The notes beneath the pieces are model-generated. The model searched no databases, was not told the DNA's origin, and worked only from the letters and a program-made list of their open reading frames with translations. Position numbers and translations under genes: made by a program. From the NCBI RefSeq assembly GCF_030287405.1, contig NZ_JASVVV010000004.1, positions 14,081 to 78,080 on the forward strand: a stretch of 64,000 nucleotides of DNA, in the 5' to 3' direction. This DNA comes from Halalkalicoccus sp. NIPERK01 (GTDB lineage Archaea > Halobacteriota > Halobacteria > Halobacteriales > Halalkalicoccaceae). The stretch's first letter is position 1, and each line of letters begins with the position of its first letter. Of the stretch, positions 1 to 7,468 are shown in pieces.

Positions 1-148
1 GGAGTCCAGTGAGCGACAGCGAACGGGACTCAGGAGCGCCCGTGAACGAGCGCAGCGAGTGAGCGGGCACGACGGGAGTCCAGTGAGCGACAGCGAACGG
101 GACTCAGGAGCGCCCGTGAACGAGCGCAGCGAGTGAGCGGGCACGACG
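1..148. repeat. Two direct tandem copies of a 74-bp unit
   Basis: Positions 1-74 and 75-148 read the same, and the first base of the window is the first base of a unit, so the array may continue to the left. Each unit holds two imperfect hairpins (arms GAGTCC/GGACTC and GCCCG/CGGGC) of a kind common between haloarchaeal genes. Each unit ends in gcgggcacgacg, which is the 3' end of the adjacent tRNA gene read on the other strand. The unit therefore carries a copy of the tRNA acceptor 3' strand. Confidence 0.95.
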
Positions 149-213
149 GGATTCGAACCACGCGACGGCCGGATACGGGATCCGGTACTCTGTCCTGACT
201 GAGTTACGTGCCC
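138..213 (-). tRNA. tRNA-Arg(CCG), degenerate or pseudo-tRNA
   Basis: On the minus strand the acceptor stem GGGCACG/CGTGCCC is perfect, the D-arm is intact (ACTC/GAGT) and the anticodon stem CCGGA/TCCGG is perfect. The loop TCCCGTA gives anticodon CCG, but position 33 is C instead of the near-universal U. The T-loop TTCGAAT is present, yet only two of five T-stem pairs form (CGTGG against CCCGT). The lost pairs lie where the neighbouring 74-bp repeat begins (148/149). This suggests recombination replaced the 3' end. It may be non-functional. Confidence 0.6.
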
Positions 214-278
214 GCCTTCGACAGATGTGACAGAATGATATAACTATTGCGTAGTTGACCGCTTCGTGACGGGACCGA

Positions 279-1415
279 TCAGCGCTCGTCGATCGGAACG
301 AACTCCTGGTCCTCGGGGCCGACGTAGCGCGCCCGTGGGCGCATGATCCGGTTGCCCTCGTACTGTTCTGCGACGTGGGCCGTCCACCCGCCGACGCGCG
401 AGAGCGCGAAGATCGGGGTGTACAGGTCGATCGGGACGCCCATCTGGTAGTAGGTGGTCGCGGAGTAGAAGTCGACGTTCGGGGCGATTCCCTTTTCCTC
501 TTGCATGAACTCCTCAATGGCGACGCTGTAGTCGTACCACTTCATGTCGCCGGCCTCCTCGGCGAGCGACTCCGAGAAGTCCCCGAGGATATAGGCTCGA
601 GGATCCTTGACGTCGTAGACGCGGTGGCCGAACCCGGCGACCCGCCGGCCCGAGTCGAGGGCGTCGCGAACCCATTTGACGGGGTCCTTGTCGCTCTCGT
701 CGACCTCGAGCAGCATCTCCATGACGTTCTGGTTCGCGCCGCCGTGGAGCCCTCCCTTGAGGGTGCCGATCGCGCTCGTGACCGCGCTGTGGACGTCCGA
801 GAGGGTGCTCGCGGTCACCATCGCCGAGAACGTCGAGGCGTTCAGCCCGTGGTCGGCGTGGAGGACGAGCGCCGCGTCGAACGTCTCGGCGGCGGTCTCG
901 TCGGGTTCCTCGCCGTTGAGCATGTAGAGGAAGTTCTCGGCGTGGTTCAGGTCGTCGCGCGGAGGGACGGGGTCGTCCCCGTCACGGAGACGGGCGAACG
1001 CCGCGATGATCGTCGGGACCTTGGCCGTGATCCGTCGGCTCTTTTCCAGGGTGGCGTCTCGGTCCTGCGGGTCGGTCTCGCCGGCGGGGTCGGTCGTCGA
1101 GAGCTGTGAGACGATCGTGCGGAGGGCAGCCATCGGTTCGGCGTCGGCCGCGGCGAGCGCCTCCACGGTGTCGAGGATCGCGTCGTCGAGCGCCCGCTCG
1201 GCGACCATCTCCCGATTGAAGGCCTCGAGCTGCTCGCGCGTGGGGAGCTCGCCCTCCCAGAGCAGGTAGAGCACCTCCTCGTAGCTCGCCTCGCGGGCCA
1301 GGTCCTCGATGGCGTAGCCGCGATAGATGAGCGTCCCCTCCTCCCCGTCGATGTGGCTGAGTGAGGATTCGGCGACCAACACACCTTCGAGCCCCTCTTT
1401 CAGGTCGTCTGCCAT
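279..1415 (-). CDS. citZ: Citrate synthase
   Basis: The 378-residue protein has the usual length for the type I (short) citrate synthase family, which condenses oxaloacetate and acetyl-CoA to citrate in the cytoplasm. Visible active-site landmarks are the LHADHGLNAS segment near residue 186, GGLHGGANQ with His224, GHRVY with His264 and NVDFYSA with Asp315. The ATG start is followed at once by an acidic haloarchaeal N-terminus. It stands alone, reading away from a small membrane gene on the same strand. The 2-methylcitrate synthase branch of the same family cannot be excluded by eye. Confidence 0.95.
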   Translation of the reverse strand: MADDLKEGLEGVLVAESSLSHIDGEEGTLIYRGYAIEDLAREASYEEVLYLLWEGELPTREQLEAFNREMVAERALDDAILDTVEALAAADAEPMAALRTIVSQLSTTDPAGETDPQDRDATLEKSRRITAKVPTIIAAFARLRDGDDPVPPRDDLNHAENFLYMLNGEEPDETAAETFDAALVLHADHGLNASTFSAMVTASTLSDVHSAVTSAIGTLKGGLHGGANQNVMEMLLEVDESDKDPVKWVRDALDSGRRVAGFGHRVYDVKDPRAYILGDFSESLAEEAGDMKWYDYSVAIEEFMQEEKGIAPNVDFYSATTYYQMGVPIDLYTPIFALSRVGGWTAHVAEQYEGNRIMRPRARYVGPEDQEFVPIDER

Positions 1416-1456
1416 ACCCAGGGTTGATGACCATCCCGGTTAAGCATTATCGTTTC

Positions 1457-1732
1457 TCAGTCGATCGTCCGGGCGCGTCGAACCGCCGAGACGGCCGTGA
1501 GGACGACCGCGACGAGCGCCGCAACCGAGACCGCGAGCGTCACCGCGAGGACGCCGAAGAGCAGGGGGGAGCTCTCGACGCCGGGTGCGGGGTCGACGAC
1601 GACGATCCGGTAGACGTACGCGAGGGTCGCGACGACGACGCCGACCGCCAGCCCGATCGCGGCGTTACGACGGACGTGGAGGGCGATCAGCAACGTCGCG
1701 AGCGACGGGTCCTCCGGTGTGCTGTCGCTCAC
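1457..1732 (-). CDS. Small two-helix membrane protein (DUF7536-like)
   Basis: This 91-residue protein has a short acidic N-terminus and two clear hydrophobic segments (about residues 24-41 and 58-82) joined by an acidic loop, ending in a basic tail (RRART). I chose the GTG giving VSDSTPED; an upstream ATG at 1777 would add a basic, unlikely extension. It resembles a small conserved haloarchaeal membrane family, but the family number is from memory. No function is known to me. It lies 41 bp upstream of the citrate synthase start and could share its transcript. Confidence 0.7.
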   Translation of the reverse strand: MSDSTPEDPSLATLLIALHVRRNAAIGLAVGVVVATLAYVYRIVVVDPAPGVESSPLLFGVLAVTLAVSVAALVAVVLTAVSAVRRARTID

Positions 1733-1888
1733 GGTCGGCGTTGGCGACGAGCGGAGAAAGGCTCCCCGGTTCGTCACGCGAGTCGCCGTGAACGGTACTC
1801 GAGAGCCGCGGCGGGGACCCCGGACGGATCGTTACAGCTGAGTGTGTAATCGAACGGCTAAAGAGCGTGGCCCCGTCGTCTAGTGGTA

Positions 1889-2845
1889 ATGACGAGCCTC
1901 GGAACGGCGGAGGCCGCCCCCGGCGAGACCGACACGGGGCGGCTCGTCGTCGGCGAGACGCGCGATGGCGGGGAGGTCGGCCTTCCGGTCGCGGTGATAA
2001 ACGGCGACCGGGACGGAGGGACGCTCTATCTGCAGGCCGCGAGCGACGGCGACGAGTTGAACGGGATCGGCGTGATCCAGCGGGCCGTCCCACGGATCGA
2101 CCCCGCCGAACTCTCCGGTACCGTACTCGCGGTCGGAATCGTCAACTACCACGGCTTTCAGGTCGCGGAACACAGGAACCCGATCGACGACACGAAGATG
2201 AACCGCACCTACCCCGGCGACAGCGAGGGGTCCTCCTCCGAACGCATCTCCGCCGCGACGTTCGACGTCGCACGGGAGGCCGACATGATCCTCGACCTCC
2301 ACCAGGGCTCGACCAGCCGGATGCTGAACGAGGTCCGAGTGCGCTGTGGGACGCGCCACCGCCTCCACGAGCAGTGTCTCACGCTGGCGAAGGTGTTCGG
2401 CTGCGGGTACGTCCTCGACCAGAAGGGACCGAGCGGCCAGCTCGCCCGCGTCGGCCCCGACGAGGGGATCCCCACCGTCGACCCCGAACTCGGGGGATCG
2501 GTCGGCTGGGACGAACGGAGCATCGAGTACGGCGTCCGGGGGATCTTCAACGTGCTCCGGTACTACGGCTTTCTCGACGGCGAGGTCACCCCCGAAGAGC
2601 AGACCCGCGCCAGCGGGTTCGACCAGTACGGCTCGCCCTCCGGCGGGCTCGTCCGGTTCGAGAAGGACCTGGGCGAGCGGGTCTCCCGCGGCGAGACCCT
2701 CTTCACCGTGCGGGGCGTCTTCGGGACGATCAAGGCCGACGTGACCGCCGACGGAAACGGGATCTTCTGGCGCTCACGGCGACTCCCCCAGGTGGCGACG
2801 GGCGAGTACGTCTGCTCGGTCGCCACCGGGATCGACACCTACTGA
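1889..2845 (+). CDS. Succinylglutamate desuccinylase/aspartoacylase family hydrolase
   Basis: The 318-residue protein belongs to the zinc-dependent AstE/AspA group (M14-like), which hydrolyses N-acyl amino acids. The second zinc-site motif DLHQGST (His138) and a substrate-binding stretch HRNPIDDTKMNRTYPG (residues 95-110) are clear. The first zinc motif, normally HGxE, reads DGDE at residues 53-56, so the expected first His is Asp. I chose ATG at 1889 over an in-frame GTG six bases earlier. Its stop overlaps the next gene's start (ATGA), so both are probably translated as one unit. Substrate unknown; N-acetyl-diaminobutyrate or similar is possible. Confidence 0.85.
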   Translation: MTSLGTAEAAPGETDTGRLVVGETRDGGEVGLPVAVINGDRDGGTLYLQAASDGDELNGIGVIQRAVPRIDPAELSGTVLAVGIVNYHGFQVAEHRNPIDDTKMNRTYPGDSEGSSSERISAATFDVAREADMILDLHQGSTSRMLNEVRVRCGTRHRLHEQCLTLAKVFGCGYVLDQKGPSGQLARVGPDEGIPTVDPELGGSVGWDERSIEYGVRGIFNVLRYYGFLDGEVTPEEQTRASGFDQYGSPSGGLVRFEKDLGERVSRGETLFTVRGVFGTIKADVTADGNGIFWRSRRLPQVATGEYVCSVATGIDTY

Positions 2846-3939
2846 TGGTCTCGAACCTCGTCTGTCCGGTCTGCGAGCGGACCTACCCCGCGAGCGTCGA
2901 CGAGCCGTGGCGCTGTTCCTGCGGGCACCCCCTCGAACTCGCCGATCGGCCGCTTCCGGACGGCCCGCCCCCGGCGATCGGCGACCTCGACACCCGCCGG
3001 GGACTGTGGGCCTTCTCGGCGTTCCTTCCGATCGCCCGCGAGGTCTCCCTCGGCGAGGGGTGGACGCCGCTGGTCCCGGCCCCCGAGTGGGACGCCGCGT
3101 TCAAACTGGAGTACGTCTTCCCGACGGGGAGCTTCAAGGACCGCGGGGCGACGATGGTCCTCTCGCGGACGGCCGAACTGGGCGTCGAGCGGGTGATCGA
3201 GGACTCCTCGGGCAACGCGGGCGCCGCGATCGCCACCTACGCCGCCCGCGCGGTGATCGACGCCGAGATCTACGTGCCCGCCTCGGTCAAGGCCTCGAAG
3301 GTCGCCGCCATCGAACGGGCCGGCGGAACCGTGGTGAAAATCGGCGGCGGACGGGGGGCGGTCACCGAGGCGTGCATCGAGGCCGTCGAGGCCGGTGACG
3401 GGTGGTATGCGAGCCACGCGTGGAACCCCGCCTTCTTCGCCGGCACGCAGACCGTGGCCTTCGAGATCGCCGCCCAGCGCGACTGGGGCGTGCCCGACGC
3501 GGTCGTCCTGCCGCTCGGCCACGGCACCCTCTTTCTCGGCGCGTACCGGGGCTTCCGGGCGCTCCGCGAGGCGGGCTGGACCGATTCCGTGCCTCGGCTG
3601 CTCGGTGCGCAGGCCGCCGGCTACGCCCCGATCGCCGGGGCGCTCGGCGACGAAACGGCGGGCGAAAACGACGTCGCCGACGGCGTTCAGATCCGCGAGC
3701 CGGTCCGTCGCGAGGAGATCCGCGAGGCGATCGCACAGACGGGCGGCGACGCGATCGCCATCGGCGAGCGCGAGACCGAACGCGAACTCGACCGGCTCCA
3801 CCGCGCGGGCTTCTACGTCGAGCCGACGAGCGCGCTCGGCCCCGCCGCCCTCCGCGAGTACCGCGAGCGCGGCGTGCTCGACGGCGACGACGTGGTGGTC
3901 CCGCTGACCGGAAGCGGGTTGAAGGCCGAGTGGGGCTGA
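2845..3939 (+). CDS. Threonine synthase-like PLP-dependent enzyme
   Basis: The 364-residue protein starts with a zinc ribbon (Cys7, Cys10, Cys24, Cys26) and continues with a fold type II PLP domain. GSFKDRG (Lys98) is the Schiff-base lysine motif; EDSSGNAGAA binds the PLP phosphate region, and a late PLTGSGLK closes the domain. This matches threonine synthase and its relatives, which convert O-phosphohomoserine to threonine. The ATG overlaps the stop of the aspartoacylase-like gene. Haloarchaea often have several such paralogues, so cysteate synthase-like or another beta-replacement activity remains possible. Confidence 0.85.
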   Translation: MVSNLVCPVCERTYPASVDEPWRCSCGHPLELADRPLPDGPPPAIGDLDTRRGLWAFSAFLPIAREVSLGEGWTPLVPAPEWDAAFKLEYVFPTGSFKDRGATMVLSRTAELGVERVIEDSSGNAGAAIATYAARAVIDAEIYVPASVKASKVAAIERAGGTVVKIGGGRGAVTEACIEAVEAGDGWYASHAWNPAFFAGTQTVAFEIAAQRDWGVPDAVVLPLGHGTLFLGAYRGFRALREAGWTDSVPRLLGAQAAGYAPIAGALGDETAGENDVADGVQIREPVRREEIREAIAQTGGDAIAIGERETERELDRLHRAGFYVEPTSALGPAALREYRERGVLDGDDVVVPLTGSGLKAEWG

Positions 3940-4068
3940 TGGGGAGTATCGAGCCAGCCGGAGCCACGGCGTGTCCCGACTGGATCCGGTGTTCGAGTCT
4001 CACCGCGGGACTCTCTGCACTCCCATGAACTGCGGGTAGCGAGCGACGTGCAAGCTCAATCCTTATCA

Positions 4069-4076
4069 GTATAATT
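4069..4076 (+). promoter_or_regulatory. TATA-like element for the NRAMP-family gene
   Basis: GTATAATT lies 31-38 bases before the ATG at 4107. A start site about 25 bases downstream would leave a leader shorter than 10 bases, usual for haloarchaea. This is a motif and spacing match only. Confidence 0.4.
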
Positions 4077-4106
4077 GCCCCTTAGTCGGACACAAGCAAC
4101 CCTTAC

Positions 4107-5342
4107 ATGAGCACGACCAACTATTTCGAGCGGTCGGTGGTGCAGACGAAGCAGTTCGTTCGTCGGTACGGGCTCGGGCTCCTGTTCGCGGCGAACGTCT
4201 TCGGCGCGGGCTCGGTGTACATCCTCTCGGAGGCCGGCAGCGGCTTCGGCTTCGCCCTGCTGTGGGTCCTGCCGCTGGCGCTGCTCGCGGGCCTCGCGAT
4301 GCACGAGATGTCGGCGCGGCTGGCCGCCGCCGACCGGCCGCTGATGGTCTTCATCAGGGACCGCATCGGCGAGACCGCCGCGAAGCCGTTCGCCGTGTTC
4401 GTCGCGTTCATCATGCACTTCTGGAGCGTCGCGAACTACGCGCTCGCGGGCGCGGCGTTCGTCTACCTCACGCCGCTTTCGAACCTCTACATCGGCACGA
4501 TCGTCGTGGCGGCGCTCGGACTCGGGCTGGTCGAACTGCGCCTGTACGACCGGATCGAGGGGGTCATCTCGGCGCTCGTGCTCGCCATCTTCGGCTCGTA
4601 TCTCGTGATCATTCTCGGGCTGGACTTCCCGGTCGGGAAGGTCGCGGGCGGGTTCGTCCCGTCGCTCGTCTCGGAGGTCGGCTACCTGACGATGGTGATC
4701 GCGCTGCTGGGGACGACCGTCTACTACCCCAACTTCTTCATCCAGACCAGCATGTCCGGGACGAAGGACTGGGACGTGGTCTCGCGCTATCGGCGCGATC
4801 ACACCCTCGGGCTGGTCGCCGTGATCGCGCTGAGCATGGCCGTGATGGCCGTCGCGGCCTTGACGGTTCCCAGCGGGGAGCTGACGCTGACCGATCCCGG
4901 CGAGCCGCTCGCGTCGGCGATCGGCCCGTGGGCGCTCGACGTGTTCGTCATCGCGGCGGGGGCGGCCTCCTTTACGAGCGCCACCGGCACGCTGTTCGGC
5001 GCGGGGTTCATGCTCCCGCAGGCGTACGGCCACGAGACGCGCTTCGGCGACTACCGCTTCCGGCGGGTGGTCAACGTCCTGATCGTCCTCTCGGTGCTGC
5101 TCGCGCTGGCGCTGCTGGCGTTCACCGGCTTCACGCCGGTCACGCTCGCGATCACGATGCCGGCGATAAACGGCGTGATCGGGCTACCGATCACGGCCGT
5201 CGCGCTGTACGCCGCCGTCACGCGCTACTTCGATCCGTCCCGACTCGAGCGCGCCGCCTTCCTCGCGGTCGTGCTCGTGTTGTTCGTCGGGGCGGCCCTG
5301 ACGGCACAGGACCTCGCGGGAACGATCGCCGGCTACCTCTAG
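4107..5342 (+). CDS. Divergent NRAMP-family transporter
   Basis: This 411-residue integral membrane protein has about 11 hydrophobic segments and an NRAMP-like layout. Aligning the first helix with canonical NRAMPs (DPGN then AGSQFGYTLLW) gives GAGS in place of DPGN, followed by EAGSGFGFALLW. In the sixth helix GATxMPHN becomes GTTVYYPN. The Asp, Asn and Met that bind divalent metal are therefore all missing. The fold assignment is an inference from these aligned stretches. The substrate is unlikely to be Mn2+ or Fe2+; other NRAMP relatives carry Mg2+ or organic solutes. Its TAG stop shares CTAG with the opposing small gene. Confidence 0.75.
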   Translation: MSTTNYFERSVVQTKQFVRRYGLGLLFAANVFGAGSVYILSEAGSGFGFALLWVLPLALLAGLAMHEMSARLAAADRPLMVFIRDRIGETAAKPFAVFVAFIMHFWSVANYALAGAAFVYLTPLSNLYIGTIVVAALGLGLVELRLYDRIEGVISALVLAIFGSYLVIILGLDFPVGKVAGGFVPSLVSEVGYLTMVIALLGTTVYYPNFFIQTSMSGTKDWDVVSRYRRDHTLGLVAVIALSMAVMAVAALTVPSGELTLTDPGEPLASAIGPWALDVFVIAAGAASFTSATGTLFGAGFMLPQAYGHETRFGDYRFRRVVNVLIVLSVLLALALLAFTGFTPVTLAITMPAINGVIGLPITAVALYAAVTRYFDPSRLERAAFLAVVLVLFVGAALTAQDLAGTIAGYL

Positions 5343-5512
5343 TCGTCGATCGAGAGGGCGTAGGAGACGGTCCACAGCCCGGCGAGCGTGCCGAGCGCAC
5401 AGACGAGGAAGACGAGGGCCGCCGGGAGCCCGGCGGTCGGGGCGAATCGCGGGGCGACGGCCGTCCCGAGAAGCCCGACCACCGCCGCCGCGAGGAGGGC
5501 GAATCGGTTCAT
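5339..5512 (-). CDS. Small two-helix membrane protein, 57 aa
   Basis: This short gene starts MNRFALLAAAVV and encodes two hydrophobic stretches (about residues 4-20 and 32-50) ending in SIDD. It is convergent with the NRAMP-like gene and both stop within the same CTAG (5339-5342). It sits just downstream of the ABC exporter pair, on the same strand, and may be read from their transcript. I do not recognise the family. Support comes from the membrane pattern, the tight packing and haloarchaeal codon use. Confidence 0.6.
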   Translation of the reverse strand: MNRFALLAAAVVGLLGTAVAPRFAPTAGLPAALVFLVCALGTLAGLWTVSYALSIDD

Positions 5513-5543
5513 GGGGGACGTGGACGGGGGAGGGATATAGTGC

Positions 5544-6401
5544 TTAGAGGTCGACGCGGTCGAACCGGATCAGCCCGACGGCCAGCGGGATCGCGGCCCA
5601 CAGCGCCAGGAGGACGAGGCCGAACCACGGCTCCGCGACGATCGGCAGGCCACCCTCGATCAGCCCCTGCGTCTCGAAGGAGCCGGCGGTCGTGAAGCCG
5701 GTCTCGCCGAGGGCGGCACCGATCGCCGAGCCGTAGGCGGGTCCCGGCGGCAGCGAGAGGAAGGCGACGTACCAGCCGGGGATCGGCGGCTCGGGGAAGA
5801 CCGACCCCGAGGTCAGATAGAGCAGCAGTTGGGCGATGACCCCCCAGAGCAGCCAGAACAGCCCGAGCAAGCCGAACGCGCCGATCGCGGCGCGCGTGGT
5901 CGAACGCGTCATCGACGAGAGGCCGACGCCGATGCAGACGTAGACGAAGCCCAGCCCGATGGTGAGCAGGGTGAACACGAGGTACTCGAGCGGGGAGATC
6001 GACCCGGTGAACGCGAAGATGGCGACGATACCGACGGCGAAGCCGATCAGGATCGAGACCGCGACGACCGCGGTTCGGCCCACGACCTTCCCGAGGACGA
6101 CGTCACGGCGCGTGTGGGGCAGTCCCAGCAGGAACTTCAGGCTGCCGCTCTCGCGCTCGCCGGCGACCGCCCCGTAGCCGATCAGCAGGGCGATGATCGG
6201 GACCAGGAAGCTCGCGGGCGTCTGGAGGGCGACGATCAGGTCGAGCGTGCTCTCGCCCTCGCCGCCGAGCAGCCCCGCGATCTGCGTCGAGACGTACGCC
6301 CCGCCGACGGTGAACAGCACGAAAATCACGGTCAGCGCGATCAGCCCGCGGGAGCGAACCGCGTCCCGGAAGTCCTTCTTCGCGACGGCGATCGCGCTCA
6401 C
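5544..6401 (-). CDS. ABC-2 type exporter permease
   Basis: The 285-residue protein has a short N-terminal amphipathic part (AVAKKDFRDAVRSRG) typical of ABC-2 and NosY-like permeases, followed by six hydrophobic segments with a large external loop before the last. The ATG start overlaps the stop of the ATPase gene by four bases, so the two form one exporter. Substrate cannot be read from the sequence; haloarchaea have many such two-gene exporters for drugs, lipids or copper maturation. Confidence 0.9.
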   Translation of the reverse strand: MSAIAVAKKDFRDAVRSRGLIALTVIFVLFTVGGAYVSTQIAGLLGGEGESTLDLIVALQTPASFLVPIIALLIGYGAVAGERESGSLKFLLGLPHTRRDVVLGKVVGRTAVVAVSILIGFAVGIVAIFAFTGSISPLEYLVFTLLTIGLGFVYVCIGVGLSSMTRSTTRAAIGAFGLLGLFWLLWGVIAQLLLYLTSGSVFPEPPIPGWYVAFLSLPPGPAYGSAIGAALGETGFTTAGSFETQGLIEGGLPIVAEPWFGLVLLALWAAIPLAVGLIRFDRVDL

Positions 6402-7309
6402 GCGGTCGCCTCCGTCGTGTAGCTGATGAAGAGGTCCTCGAGCGAGGACTCCTCGGTCTCGAAGTCCTCGACGGTCGCGCCCGCCTCCTCGAACGCCCTG
6501 AGGACCTTCGTCTTCGCGTCGTCGCGGCAGGTGACGGTCGCGACCGACCCCCGGGTCGTCACGCGCGAGACGCCGTCGAGCGCGGCGACCCGCTCGGTCG
6601 CCCCGTCGGGAAGCGAGTCGAGTTCGACCACCAGCGTCGTCTCGTCGGTGGTCGCGTCGCGCAGGCCGGAGACGGTGTCCTCGGCGACGAGTTCGCCCTC
6701 GCGGAGGATGCCGACGCGATCACAGACCGCGTCGACCTGTTCGAGGATGTGCGAGGAGAAAAACACCGTCGCGCCCCGATCGCGCTCCGCGCGAATGATC
6801 TCGCGCATCCGACGGGCACCCGCCGGATCCAGCCCCGTCGAGGGCTCGTCGAGGATCAGCAGGTCCGGTTCGCCCGCGATCGCCGCCGCGAGCGCGAGGC
6901 GCTGGGTCATCCCCTTCGAGTAGCCCCCGACCCGTTTGTCGGCGGCGTCCGGAATGCCGACGCGTTCGAGCAGCGCGTCTGGGTCGTCGCCCGTCCCCTT
7001 CGACTCGATGGCGAACTCGAGGTGCTGGCGGCCGGTCAGCCGATCGTAGAGCGAAAAGCCCTCGGGGAGGATGCCCGTCCGCTCCCTGATCGCGAGCCCC
7101 TCGTCCCCTGCGTCGTGACCGAAGACGCGGACCTCGCCCGAGGTGGGTCGGACGAAGTCCAGCAGGAGGTTGATCGTCGTCGACTTGCCCGCGCCGTTGG
7201 GCCCGAGAAAGCCGTATATCTCGCCCTCCTTCACCGCGAGATCCAGCCCCGAAAGGGCAGTCTCCTCGCCGTATCGTTTCGTGACGTCCGTGAGTTGGAT
7301 TGCAGTCAC
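6398..7309 (-). CDS. ABC transporter ATP-binding protein
   Basis: The 303-residue ATPase has Walker A GPNGAGKS (residues 36-43), the signature YSKGMTQRLALA, Walker B LLILDEPSTGLDP and a switch His in FFSSHILEQ. The C-terminal 80 residues form the extra domain seen in CcmA/NatA-type ABC-2 ATPases. It is the first gene of the exporter operon with the permease overlapping its stop. A leader of about 160 bases separates it from tiaS upstream. Confidence 0.93.
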   Translation of the reverse strand: MTAIQLTDVTKRYGEETALSGLDLAVKEGEIYGFLGPNGAGKSTTINLLLDFVRPTSGEVRVFGHDAGDEGLAIRERTGILPEGFSLYDRLTGRQHLEFAIESKGTGDDPDALLERVGIPDAADKRVGGYSKGMTQRLALAAAIAGEPDLLILDEPSTGLDPAGARRMREIIRAERDRGATVFFSSHILEQVDAVCDRVGILREGELVAEDTVSGLRDATTDETTLVVELDSLPDGATERVAALDGVSRVTTRGSVATVTCRDDAKTKVLRAFEEAGATVEDFETEESSLEDLFISYTTEATA

Positions 7310-7468
7310 AGTTTTAATCGCCTTGATGTTATGAAAGAAAATACATAGGTCTTGCCACTACTGTTACCGCCCTGATACCAAGTCCCGGAGATTGGAAACG
7401 GAGGCGTCGACGACGGAACCGATACCGTGCCTCGCATCACGAGGTCCCGGCGTCGATCGGTCGGGTGG

